A DNA stretch of 64,000 nucleotides from Streptomyces cavernicola (GTDB taxonomy: Bacteria; Actinomycetota; Actinomycetes; Streptomycetales; Streptomycetaceae), in contig NZ_JASCIQ010000005.1 in assembly GCF_029968035.1 (NCBI RefSeq), positions 1-64,000 of the forward strand. Reading direction: 5' to 3'. Position 1 is the stretch's first letter; each line of letters starts with the position of its first letter. Positions 27,511-35,252 of this stretch are shown one piece after another. The translations under genes and the position numbers were made by a program. A model generated the notes under the pieces. The model was given only the letters and a program-made list of their open reading frames with translations, did no database searches and was not told the origin of the DNA.

Positions 27511-28296
27511 ATGACCGCCGTCGCCCCGGAGCGCATGCCCGCCCTCTATCTCAGCCACGGTGCGCCGCCGCTCGCCGATGACGCCCTGTGGACGGGGCAG
27601 CTCGCCGCCTGGTCGGCTGACCTTCCGCGCCCCAAGGCGGTGCTGATGGTCTCCGCGCACTGGGAGGAGGCTCCGCTCGCCCTCGGGGCCACCGAGACCG
27701 TCCCCCTCGTCTATGACTTCTGGGGCTTCCCCGAGCACTACTACCAGGTGCGGTACGCCGCGCCCGGCGCGCCCGAACTCGCCGACGCGGTACGCAAGTT
27801 GCTGCGTACGGCCGGCACTCCTGTTCAGGACATCGAGGATCGCGGCCTCGACCATGGCGCGTACGTCCCGCTCGTCGAGATGTACCCCGACGCCGACGTC
27901 CCTGTTCTGCAGATCTCGTTGCCGACGCTCGATCCGCAGCGTCTGATGGAGATCGGCCGCAAGCTCGCCCCACTGCGCGACGCGGGCGTTCTGATCGTCG
28001 GCAGCGGATTTTTCACGCACAACCTGGCCGCGCTCCGGCAGGGCGGTATCCCCTCCTGGTCGGCGGAGTTCGACGCGTGGGGGCGGGAGGCCCTGGACGC
28101 GCAGGACGTGGACGCTCTTCTCGACTTCACGCACAAGTCGCCCGCCGGGCAGCTCGCGCACCCGCGCACGGAGCATTTCGCCCCGCTGTTCGTGGCGATG
28201 GGCGCCGCGGACGCGAACGGTGAACTCGGCGCGCAACGCTCGGTCATCGACGGCTTCTGGATGGGGCTGGCCAAGCGGTCGGTGCAGTTCGGCTGA
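27511..28296 (+). CDS. Extradiol ring-opening dioxygenase, class III (DODA/YgiD family)
   Basis: A 261-residue non-haem metal dioxygenase of the LigB/DODA superfamily, probably opening catechol-type rings. Candidate metal ligands are the histidines in L-S-H-G-A-P, S-A-H-W-E and F-T-H-N-L, and the family stretch HPRTEHFAPLFVAMGAA closes the protein. The length matches family norms. ATG 27511 has AGGAG 5 nt upstream. It is divergent from marR, and the two operators in between suggest induction by a phenolic or quinone-like compound sensed by MarR. The substrate is not determinable from sequence. Confidence 0.9.
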   Translation: MTAVAPERMPALYLSHGAPPLADDALWTGQLAAWSADLPRPKAVLMVSAHWEEAPLALGATETVPLVYDFWGFPEHYYQVRYAAPGAPELADAVRKLLRTAGTPVQDIEDRGLDHGAYVPLVEMYPDADVPVLQISLPTLDPQRLMEIGRKLAPLRDAGVLIVGSGFFTHNLAALRQGGIPSWSAEFDAWGREALDAQDVDALLDFTHKSPAGQLAHPRTEHFAPLFVAMGAADANGELGAQRSVIDGFWMGLAKRSVQFG

Positions 28297-28362
28297 GTCC
28301 GCGTGGCTCGCAGGGGCGTTCGCTGGTCGATGGCGTCGTGAAAGGCCTGCTCGGGCATGGGG
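28290..28362 (-). other. Strong start signal with no full gene (possible truncated ORF)
   Basis: On the minus strand GGAGG stands 7 nt before ATG 28357. The reading frame gives MPEQAFHDAIDQRTPLRATR, then runs into the opposite strand of the dioxygenase gene without a recognisable domain. It may be the start of a gene whose body has been lost. Confidence 0.3.
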
Positions 28363-28524
28363 TGCCTCCGTCTGTACGTGGGAGCGCTTGTTCGAGAAGC
28401 AAGCTGCTCTCGCACCGTATGAACCTCGCGGCAGCGGACGACAGGCTTCCGAAAATGGTCCACGCGTTCGAGTGAGGGTGAACCGTTTCGGCGTCCCGAA
28501 GGCCCCTCGGGCGTGGCAAGCTCG

Positions 28525-29055
28525 TCAGCAGTCGGGTCCGAGACGCTTCTCGTACCAGGCGACATCCCAGTACCGGTCGAACTTCCGGCCCACTTCCGCG
28601 TACGTCCCCACGTGCCGGAAGCCGAAGCGCTCATGGAGGAGGACCGATGGGGCATTGGGTAGGGCGATGCCCGCGTATGCACGATGGACGTCCTCGCCGG
28701 ACAGGGCGTCGAAGAGAGACGTGTAGAGAAGGGTGCCCACGCCGCGGCCGGCGGCGTCCGGAGTGAGGTAGACGGAGACCTCGACGGAGGTCTCGTAGGC
28801 CGGCTTCGAGCGGAAGGCGCTGCTCGTCGCGTACCCCAGAATCGGGGAACCGGGGGACGGCTGCGCAACCAGGAGGCGGTGGCGGCCGTCTTCAGGGTGG
28901 GAGCGAAGCCACGGCAGGCGTTCCTCGGGCGTGAAAGGCACCGTGTCGAAGGTGATGGCGGTCTCACGGACGTAGTGGTTGTAGATCTCCGTGAGGGCCT
29001 CGATGTCGCCTTCGGAACCCGGCCTGACCAGCATCTCTGTCGATCGCTTCGGCAT
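28525..29055 (-). CDS. GNAT acetyltransferase, phosphinothricin-acetyltransferase (PAT/Bar) type
   Basis: A 176-residue GNAT enzyme transferring acetyl from acetyl-CoA. The PAT-like N-terminus (IYNHYVRETAITFDTVPFTP, E-E-R-L-P-W-L) and the acetyl-CoA loop A-G-R-G-V-G-T-L-L are clear. The block FGFRHVGTYAEVGRKFDRYW near the C-terminus is typical of PAT/Bar and methionine-sulfoximine acetyltransferases. The true substrate may be phosphinothricin-like or another amino acid analogue. ATG 29055 has AAGGAGG 5 nt upstream. It is divergent from hrdD. Confidence 0.9.
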   Translation of the reverse strand: MPKRSTEMLVRPGSEGDIEALTEIYNHYVRETAITFDTVPFTPEERLPWLRSHPEDGRHRLLVAQPSPGSPILGYATSSAFRSKPAYETSVEVSVYLTPDAAGRGVGTLLYTSLFDALSGEDVHRAYAGIALPNAPSVLLHERFGFRHVGTYAEVGRKFDRYWDVAWYEKRLGPDC

Positions 29056-29114
29056 CCCGCCTCCTTGGTGGCCGCACAGGGTACTGCAAGATCAGGAAAA
29101 TTGTTGAGCGGCTT

Positions 29115-29141
29115 GGGAATTCTGTCCGGATTCCAGTCGTT
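29115..29141 (+). promoter_or_regulatory. Sigma-R-type promoter of hrdD
   Basis: GGGAAT (29115-29120) followed by exactly 18 nt and GTT (29139-29141) matches the thiol-oxidative-stress sigma-R consensus GGAAT-N18-GTT. hrdD of S. coelicolor is a known sigma-R target, which supports both calls. Confidence 0.8.
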
Positions 29142-29259
29142 GTTTCCATCGGATGCAGGGCACCCGGAAGGTGTGCTCTTCGCCACGGGCCGCCTCGGAT
29201 CCCGCCCCGGACCCCGGGCCCGTCTGAACTGCCGACCCACTCAACGCAAGGGAGCACGC

Positions 29260-30276
29260 ATGGCAACCCGTGCCGTCGCCCGTCGTAAGTCTGCAGCCGG
29301 ATCGGCCGGCAAGACCGACGCGGCCCGCAGTGTTCGCGCCGGAGGCGGCGAGATCGCCGACCGCGACCTGGTCGGCATGTATCTCGACGAGATCGCCCGC
29401 ACGCCTCTGCTCGACGCCGCCCGCGAGGTCGAGCTGTCGCAGGTCATAGAAGCAGGCGTGTATGCCCAGAAGATCCTGGACGGAGAGGTCGAGGAGAAGA
29501 GCAAGGCCGCCGACGGCGCGAGCCGCGAGGAACTCGAGGCACTCGTCGCCGACAGTGAGCGCGCCAAGGACGTCTTCATCCGCTCCAACCTCCGTCTGGT
29601 CGTCGCGGTCGCCCGCCGCTACCCGCGCAGCGGCCTGCCCCTGCTCGACCTGATCCAGGAGGGCAACGCCGGACTGGTGCGCGCCGTCGAGAAGTTCGAC
29701 TACCGCAAGGGCTTCAAGTTCTCGACGTACGCGACCTGGTGGATCCGGCAGGCCATCACCCGCTCGATAGCCGACCAGTCGCGCACCATCCGCCTGCCCG
29801 TCCACCTGGTCGAGGAGCTCGGCCGGATCCGCCGGGTGCAGCGCGAGTTCAACCGCGAGAACGGTCGGGAGCCGGAGCACACCGAGATCGCCGCCGAGCT
29901 CGGCTCCACGCCGGAGCGCGTCTCCGACGTGCTGGACTGGGCCCGCGACCCGGTCTCGCTGAACATGTCGGTGGACGACGACGGCGACACCCAGTTCGGT
30001 GACCTCCTGGAGGACACCTCGGCCGTCTCGCCCGAGCAGTCCGTGCTCACGCTGCTGCGCAGCGAGGAGCTCGACGACCTGATCGGCCGGCTCGACCAGC
30101 GGACGGCGTCCATCATCAAGATGCGGTACGGCATAGACGACGGCCGCGAGCGGACCCTCACCGAGGTCGGCAAGGAGCACGGCCTCACACGTGAGCGGAT
30201 CCGTCAGATCGAGAAGCACGCGCTGCTCGAACTGAAGAAGCTCGCAAGGGACACGGGTTTCGACGCGGCGGCGTGA
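29260..30276 (+). CDS. hrdD: RNA polymerase principal-like sigma factor HrdD
   Basis: A 338-residue group 2 sigma-70 factor. Region 1.2 is DLVGMYLDEIARTPLLDAAR, region 2 contains DLIQEGNAGLVRAVEKFDYR and G-F-K-F-S-T-Y-A-T-W-W-I-R-Q-A-I, and region 4.2 contains the HTH LTRERIRQIEKHALLELKKL. It lacks the long region 1.1 of the essential HrdB. The N-terminus MATRAVARRKSAAGSAGKTD and the sigma-R-type promoter identify it as HrdD rather than HrdA or HrdC. The start is ATG 29260 with AAGGGAG 5 nt upstream. Confidence 0.93.
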   Translation: MATRAVARRKSAAGSAGKTDAARSVRAGGGEIADRDLVGMYLDEIARTPLLDAAREVELSQVIEAGVYAQKILDGEVEEKSKAADGASREELEALVADSERAKDVFIRSNLRLVVAVARRYPRSGLPLLDLIQEGNAGLVRAVEKFDYRKGFKFSTYATWWIRQAITRSIADQSRTIRLPVHLVEELGRIRRVQREFNRENGREPEHTEIAAELGSTPERVSDVLDWARDPVSLNMSVDDDGDTQFGDLLEDTSAVSPEQSVLTLLRSEELDDLIGRLDQRTASIIKMRYGIDDGRERTLTEVGKEHGLTRERIRQIEKHALLELKKLARDTGFDAAA

Positions 30277-30312
30277 GACACGCGGGGCAAGCCCACAGGG
30301 CTCCCGCCCCGC

Positions 30313-31371
30313 TCACCCCAAGGACGAGTCCCGGTGCCATTCCCCCGTGGTGCCGGGGCTCCCATCTGCGGAGCCTTCGGCGGCCCTGCCGAGGCGAGAC
30401 CCCAACTCCCGTACATGAGCGGCGAGTTCGAGTGGGCCGTGGATCGTGAAGTCCGTGTCCACCAGTGCCAGGCGCACGGCCAGCCACTCGATGGCGTCCG
30501 AGACGGTGGTGCGCAGGCGGCAGGTGTTCGGGCCCTCCGGAGTCGGTGTGCCCAGGCCCTTGGGGATGCGGGCTGCGACGAACTCGGCCGGGGCGGCGAA
30601 CGTCACATCGAGTTCGTGCGTCGGCTGGCCGCGCCACATCGCGCGGCGCGTGAACTCCGCCGCGTCGCCCTCCGGGAGAGGGCGCGGAGCGAAGCGCGCG
30701 CCGGTCGCGAAGGGCTCGGTGAGGCGGTCGACCCGGAAGGTGCGCCAGTCCTCCCGCTCCAGGTCGTACGCCACGAGGTACCAGCGGCGGCCGGTCGAGA
30801 CCAGGCGGTAGGGCTCGACCTGTCGGCGGGACTCCGTGCCGTCGCCGGAGCGATAGGCGAAGCGGAGCTTCTCGGTGCCGGTGGTGGCCGAGGCGATCAC
30901 GGTGAGGGTCTCGGGCGCGATCGTCGCACCGTCACCAGCTCCGTACACCAAGGGAGTTGTCGCGGACTGGAGGGTCGTGACGCGGTGGCGGAGGCGGGAC
31001 GGAAGGACCTGTTCCAGCTTGGCGAGGGCGCGGACGGACGCCTCCTCTACACCCTCCACGGCATGGCCGGCGCCCGCCCGCAGGCCGACGGCGATGGCGA
31101 CCGCCTCCTCGTCGTCGAGGACGAGCGGCGGCATCGCCTTGCCGGCCGCGAGACGGTAACCGCCCTCCGCGCCCAATGTGGCCTGGACCGGGTAGCCGAG
31201 CTCGCGCAGCCGGTCGATGTCCCGGCGCACCGTGCGCCGGGAGACTCCGAGTCGGTCGGCGAGCTCGCCGCCAGGCCACTCGCGCGGGGTCTGAAGCAGA
31301 GAGAGGAGCTGCAGCAGTCGTGCTGGAGTGTCCGTCGTCATGGCAACCATCATGGGCGCCAATGAGGACAT
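30313..31371 (-). CDS. WYL-domain transcriptional regulator (YafY type)
   Basis: A 352-residue DeoR-like regulator. The N-terminal winged helix (LLSLLQTPREWPGGELADRL, G-V-S-R-R-T-V-R-R-D-I) is followed by a central WYL domain with R-W-Y-L-V-A-Y-D and the R-x-F-R-V-D-R-L motif, then a WCX region. The start is ATG 31371, preceded by TAGGTC 5 nt upstream in the shared divergent promoter; an internal ATG at 31341 is the alternative. It is divergent from the DHA2 pump at 31405, which it probably controls in response to a small ligand bound by WYL. Confidence 0.9.
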   Translation of the reverse strand: MSSLAPMMVAMTTDTPARLLQLLSLLQTPREWPGGELADRLGVSRRTVRRDIDRLRELGYPVQATLGAEGGYRLAAGKAMPPLVLDDEEAVAIAVGLRAGAGHAVEGVEEASVRALAKLEQVLPSRLRHRVTTLQSATTPLVYGAGDGATIAPETLTVIASATTGTEKLRFAYRSGDGTESRRQVEPYRLVSTGRRWYLVAYDLEREDWRTFRVDRLTEPFATGARFAPRPLPEGDAAEFTRRAMWRGQPTHELDVTFAAPAEFVAARIPKGLGTPTPEGPNTCRLRTTVSDAIEWLAVRLALVDTDFTIHGPLELAAHVRELGSRLGRAAEGSADGSPGTTGEWHRDSSLG

Positions 31372-31377
31372 CGTCTG

Positions 31378-31397
31378 ACCTACATCACCCTTAGGTT
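31378..31397. promoter_or_regulatory. Shared operator/-10 boxes of the WYL-MFS divergon
   Basis: ACCTA-N9-TAGGT is a perfect inverted repeat (31378-31396). Its right half is the -10 box TAGGTT of the pump gene, 7 nt before ATG 31405. Its left half, read on the minus strand (TAGGTC), is the -10 box of the regulator, 5 nt before ATG 31371. One bound protein would block both leaderless promoters. Confidence 0.6.
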
Positions 31398-31404
31398 CAT
31401 CCAC

Positions 31405-32988
31405 ATGAAGAGCACCTCACCCACGACCTCACCCACCGGAGCCCAGGCCCCGGGGCCGGCGGCGGGCGATCGGCGGCGCTGGTTCGCGCTGGCCATCGTG
31501 ATGACGGCGGCGTTCATGGACCTCGTCGACGTGACGATCGTGAACATCGCGCTGCCCTCGATCAAGGCGGACGAGGGCGCCTCGTTCAGCCAGATCCAGT
31601 GGATCACCGCCGGTTACGCGCTCGCGATGGGCGCGGGCCTGATCACGGGTGGCCGGCTCGGCGACATCTACGGGCGGAAGCGGATCTTCCTAGTCGGCAT
31701 AGGCGGCTTCACGCTCGCCTCCGCGCTCTGCGGATTCGCGGCCAACCCGGAGATGCTCGTCGGCTCGCGCGTCCTGCAGGGGGCGACGGCCGCGCTGATG
31801 GTGCCGCAAGTCCTGTCGATCGTGCACGCCACGTTCCCGGCGCATGAACGGGGCAAGGTCTTCGGCCTGTTCGGCGCGATCGTGGGGCTCGGTGCGGTGT
31901 CCGGGCCGATGCTCGGGGCGCTGCTCACCGAGTGGAATCTGTTCGGTCTCGAATGGCGGCCGATCTTCCTGATCAACCTGCCGGTGGGTGTGGCAGGTCT
32001 GCTTCTCGGCCGGAAGTTCATCACCGAGTCCAAGGCCCCGAAGGCGCTCCGTCTCGACCCGATAGGCGTCGTGCTCGTCGTCGTCGGACTGCTGATGCTG
32101 CTCTACCCGCTGACGCGCGGGCGTGAGCTGGGCTGGCCGCTGTGGGGGTACGCGCTGATGGGCGGTGCGCTCGTGGTGTTCGCGGGGCTGGTGGCGTACG
32201 AGCGACACAAGACGCGCAAGGACGGTTCCCCGCTGATCGAGTTGTCGCTGTTCAAGGTCAAGAGCTTCGCTGCGGGTGCCGCCGTGCAGCTCACGTTCGG
32301 CCTGGTCACCGGGGTGTTCTTCCTGGTGTGGACGCTCTATATGCAGGTCGGCCTGGGCTGGAGCCCGCTGCGTGCGGGGGTGACGGGCGTTCCGTTCTCG
32401 CTCGCGGTGTCCGTGGCGGCCGGGATCTCGGTGCAGCGGCTCGTGCCGCGCTTCGGCCGCAAGGTGCTGCAGACGGGCGCGCTGACCATGGCGGCCGGCG
32501 TGCTGCTCTACATAGGGGAGGCCGAGCGGTACGGGCAGGGCATCTCGCCCTGGCAGATGGCGCTGCCGCTCGTGGTGATGGGCGTCGGCATGGGCCTGAT
32601 CGTGGCGCCGCTGACCGACGCGGTGCTGTCCGAGGTGCCGCCTGAGCACTCCGGTTCGGCGTCCGGCCTCGTCAACACCATGATGCAGATGGGCAATGCG
32701 CTCGGGCTCGGCCTGGTGGCGGTGGTGTTCTTCGGCGTCATCGACGAGCCGTTGACCGGCGCCGCCGTGGGCGCGGCGTACGCGGACGCGTTCCAGCACG
32801 CGCTGTGGTGGGTCGCGGGTGTGCTCGGTGCGATCTTCCTGCTGATGTTCGCCCTGCCGGCGCGGCCCGCTCAGCATGTGGAGGGGGCGGAGGTCGCGGA
32901 GACGGAGGCTCCGGGGGCGAGCGAGTCCGCTGCCGGCGTGCCCTCCGCTGAGGACGGTTCCGGGCGGGACCCGGAGCTGGTGCACTAG
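31405..32988 (+). CDS. MFS efflux pump, DHA2 (EmrB/QacA) family
   Basis: A 527-residue 14-helix exporter. Motifs are DLVDVTIVNIALPSIKADEG, the GGRLGDIYGRKRIF loop and L-V-N-T-M-M-Q-M-G-N-A-L-G in the C-terminal half. A cytoplasmic tail of about 45 residues, acidic and Ala-rich, follows the last helix. The start is ATG 31405, with the -10 box only 7 nt away, so the mRNA is probably leaderless. It differs in sequence from the 25250 pump, so they are not recent duplicates. The drug substrate is unknown. Confidence 0.93.
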   Translation: MKSTSPTTSPTGAQAPGPAAGDRRRWFALAIVMTAAFMDLVDVTIVNIALPSIKADEGASFSQIQWITAGYALAMGAGLITGGRLGDIYGRKRIFLVGIGGFTLASALCGFAANPEMLVGSRVLQGATAALMVPQVLSIVHATFPAHERGKVFGLFGAIVGLGAVSGPMLGALLTEWNLFGLEWRPIFLINLPVGVAGLLLGRKFITESKAPKALRLDPIGVVLVVVGLLMLLYPLTRGRELGWPLWGYALMGGALVVFAGLVAYERHKTRKDGSPLIELSLFKVKSFAAGAAVQLTFGLVTGVFFLVWTLYMQVGLGWSPLRAGVTGVPFSLAVSVAAGISVQRLVPRFGRKVLQTGALTMAAGVLLYIGEAERYGQGISPWQMALPLVVMGVGMGLIVAPLTDAVLSEVPPEHSGSASGLVNTMMQMGNALGLGLVAVVFFGVIDEPLTGAAVGAAYADAFQHALWWVAGVLGAIFLLMFALPARPAQHVEGAEVAETEAPGASESAAGVPSAEDGSGRDPELVH

Positions 32989-32994
32989 GCCTGA

Positions 32995-33077
<83 letters not shown>

Positions 33078-33146
33078 AGGTGACTGCTCACAGCTGACCC
33101 ACGACGCGACGTACGACCGACCTGGTGGTCTACCTACCGGTCAAAG

Positions 33147-33172
33147 GGCGCCCGGAGTTTCCGGGCGCCCTT
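33147..33172. terminator. Hairpin in the gap before the fructose operon
   Basis: AGGGCGCCCGGA and TCCGGGCGCCCT form a 12-bp perfect stem with a short loop, followed by TTTCG. It would terminate transcription coming from the efflux gene. Confidence 0.7.
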
Positions 33173-33255
33173 TCGTGTGCGGCGAGAAGAGCAGGTCAGC
33201 CAGTTCAGCCAGGCCAGCCCGGTTCGGCCCGTGCGACGGGACTGAAGTCTGTATC

Positions 33256-33332
33256 TGCCCGAACTGTGCCCGAATCTGTTTACTTCGCGGACATCCGCCC
33301 GTACGCTGGGCGTGAAACAACACGTTCGGGCA
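33256..33332 (+). promoter_or_regulatory. Candidate operators of the fructose operon
   Basis: TGCCCGAAC (33256-33264) and TGCCCGAAT (33267-33275) are direct repeats 11 bp apart. GTTCGGGCA (33324-33332) is the perfect inverse of the first. A -10-like box TACGCT lies between them at 33302-33307. This arrangement around the promoter fits a DeoR-family repressor binding its own operon. Confidence 0.5.
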
Positions 33333-33350
33333 TGAATCGGAGCTGAACCC

Positions 33351-34112
33351 ATGTACGCACCGGAGCGGCAGCAGGAGATTCTTCGCCTCGCGCGTGACAG
33401 CGGCCGGGTCGACGTGTTGTCGCTCGCCGAGGAGTTCCAGGTCACCGCCGAGACCATCCGGCGTGACCTGAAGGCCCTCGATCGAGCCGGCCTCGTACGT
33501 CGAGTGCACGGCGGTGCCATACCGGCCGGGCGGCTTGACTTCGAGCCCGACCTCGCCGAGCGCGAGTCCACCGCGGCAGACGAGAAGGACCGCATCGCGC
33601 AGGCCGCACTCGCGGAACTGCCCGCCGAAGGCAGTGTGGTCCTGGACGCGGGTACGACGGTCGCCCGGCTCGCGGCCGCGCTGCCGCTGGAGTCCGGCCT
33701 CACCGTCGTCACGCACTCGCTGCCCACCGCCGCCCGCCTCGCCGACCACCCCGGGGTGCAGCTGCACCTGGTCGGCGGCCGCGTCCGGCACCGCACCCGC
33801 GCCGCCGTCGACGCCTGGGCGCTACGGGCGTACGGAGAGATCCGCGCCGACGTCGCCTTCCTCGCGGCGAACGGCTTCTCCGTCGAGCACGGGCTGACCA
33901 CCCCCGATCTCGCCGAGGCCGCGGTCAAGCGCGCCGCCGTCGCCTCCGCCCGCCGTGTGGTGCTGCTCGCCGACTCGGCGAAGCACGGGCAGGAGCACTT
34001 CGCGCGCTTCGGCGACCTCGCCGACGTCGACCTGCTGATCACGGACAAGGGCCTCGGCGACGACGACACGGCCGTGATCGAGCGGGGCGGCACGGAGGTC
34101 GTACGCGTATGA
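33351..34112 (+). CDS. DeoR-family repressor of the fructose operon
   Basis: A 253-residue DeoR regulator. The N-terminal HTH (ERQQEILRLARDSGRVDVLS, F-Q-V-T-A-E-T-I-R-R-D-L) and the sugar-phosphate-sensing C-terminal domain (V-V-L-D-A-G-T-T-V-A-R-L, F-L-A-A-N-G-F-S, ADSAKHGQEHFARFGDLADV) are complete. In the family the effector is a phosphorylated sugar, here plausibly fructose-1-phosphate. It heads an operon with fruK and fruA. ATG 33351 has GGAGCTGA upstream. Its stop overlaps the first possible start of fruK (ATGA). Confidence 0.93.
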   Translation: MYAPERQQEILRLARDSGRVDVLSLAEEFQVTAETIRRDLKALDRAGLVRRVHGGAIPAGRLDFEPDLAERESTAADEKDRIAQAALAELPAEGSVVLDAGTTVARLAAALPLESGLTVVTHSLPTAARLADHPGVQLHLVGGRVRHRTRAAVDAWALRAYGEIRADVAFLAANGFSVEHGLTTPDLAEAAVKRAAVASARRVVLLADSAKHGQEHFARFGDLADVDLLITDKGLGDDDTAVIERGGTEVVRV

Positions 34113-34156
34113 GCTCGACAACTCCCCACAGCACGTACGAGAAAGACAGCGCAGGC

Positions 34157-35104
34157 ATGATCCTCACCGTCACCCCGAACCCCTCCCTGGACCGGACCTA
34201 CGAGGTCCCGGCCCTCGACAGGGGCGAGGTCATCCGCGCCACCGGCGACCGGATGGACCCGGGTGGCAAGGGCGTCAACGTGTCGAGGGCCGTCGCCGCG
34301 GCCGGGCGGCACACGCTCGCGGTGCTGCCGCTCGGCGGCGCGCCCGGCGATCTCGTCGCCGAGCTCCTCTGTGAGCAGGGCATCGAGGTCGCCCCTGTCG
34401 CGGTGGCGGGCCAGACTCGGTCCAACATCTCGCTCGCCGAGCCCGACGGCGCACTCACCAAGGTCAACGCGGCCGGTCCGGAGCTGTCCGCCGCCGAGTC
34501 CGAGGCGCTGCTCGCCACGGTCCGCGACCGGTCCGCGGGCGCTGCCTGGATCGCCTGCTGCGGCAGCCTGCCGCGCGGCCTGCAGCCTTCCTGGTACGCC
34601 GAGTTGGTGGCCCGAGCGCACGCCGCGGGCGCCCGGATCGCCCTCGACACCTCCGGCCCGGCGCTGCTCGCGGCGCTGCGCGAGCGCCCCGATGTGGTCA
34701 AGCCCAACGCCGAGGAGCTCGCCGAGGCGGTCGGCCGCCCCCTCGCCACCGTCGGCGACGCGGTCAAGGCCGCCGAGGAGCTGCGGCAGCTGGGCGCCCG
34801 TGCCGTGCTCGCCAGCCTCGGCGCCGACGGCCAACTGCTCGTCGACGATTTCGGTGCGCACTTCGGGAGCGCCCGCGTCGAGACCGTACGCAGCAACGTG
34901 GGGGCCGGTGACTCCTCACTCGCCGGCTTCCTCATCGCCGGGGGCAGCGGTCCCGAGGCGCTCGCCTCCGCGGTGGCGCACGGCGCGGCCGCCGTGCAGC
35001 TGCCCGGCAGCGTGATGCCCACGCCCGCCGACCTGAACCCGTCCGCCGTGACCGTCACGGCCGACGTACCGCTGGATCGCGCACTGACGGAGCCGGTCTC
35101 ATGA
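34157..35104 (+). CDS. fruK: 1-phosphofructokinase
   Basis: A 315-residue PfkB-family kinase phosphorylating fructose-1-phosphate with ATP. Signatures are the N-terminal T-V-T-P-N-P-S-L-D-R-T-Y, the GGKGVNVSRAVAAAGRHTLA block and the C-terminal anion-hole/catalytic V-G-A-G-D-S-S-L-A-G-F, where D is the catalytic base. ATG 34157 is chosen because family members begin MILTVTPNPS-like. ATG 34109, which overlaps the previous stop and has GGAGG upstream, would add 16 residues and cannot be excluded. It is the second gene of the operon. Confidence 0.93.
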   Translation: MILTVTPNPSLDRTYEVPALDRGEVIRATGDRMDPGGKGVNVSRAVAAAGRHTLAVLPLGGAPGDLVAELLCEQGIEVAPVAVAGQTRSNISLAEPDGALTKVNAAGPELSAAESEALLATVRDRSAGAAWIACCGSLPRGLQPSWYAELVARAHAAGARIALDTSGPALLAALRERPDVVKPNAEELAEAVGRPLATVGDAVKAAEELRQLGARAVLASLGADGQLLVDDFGAHFGSARVETVRSNVGAGDSSLAGFLIAGGSGPEALASAVAHGAAAVQLPGSVMPTPADLNPSAVTVTADVPLDRALTEPVS

Positions 35105-35252
35105 CCGCCCGCCCGGTACGTACGAACGCACGCCCCGAGTCCGCGGTCCCCGCCGCTTGTCGGGCAACCGCCGCATCCCCGTCCCCCGTCACCTCTCCGT
35201 CCCCTTTCCCCACCCCCGCCCGTCGGGCGATATGCGCGAGAAGGAGCCCGCG

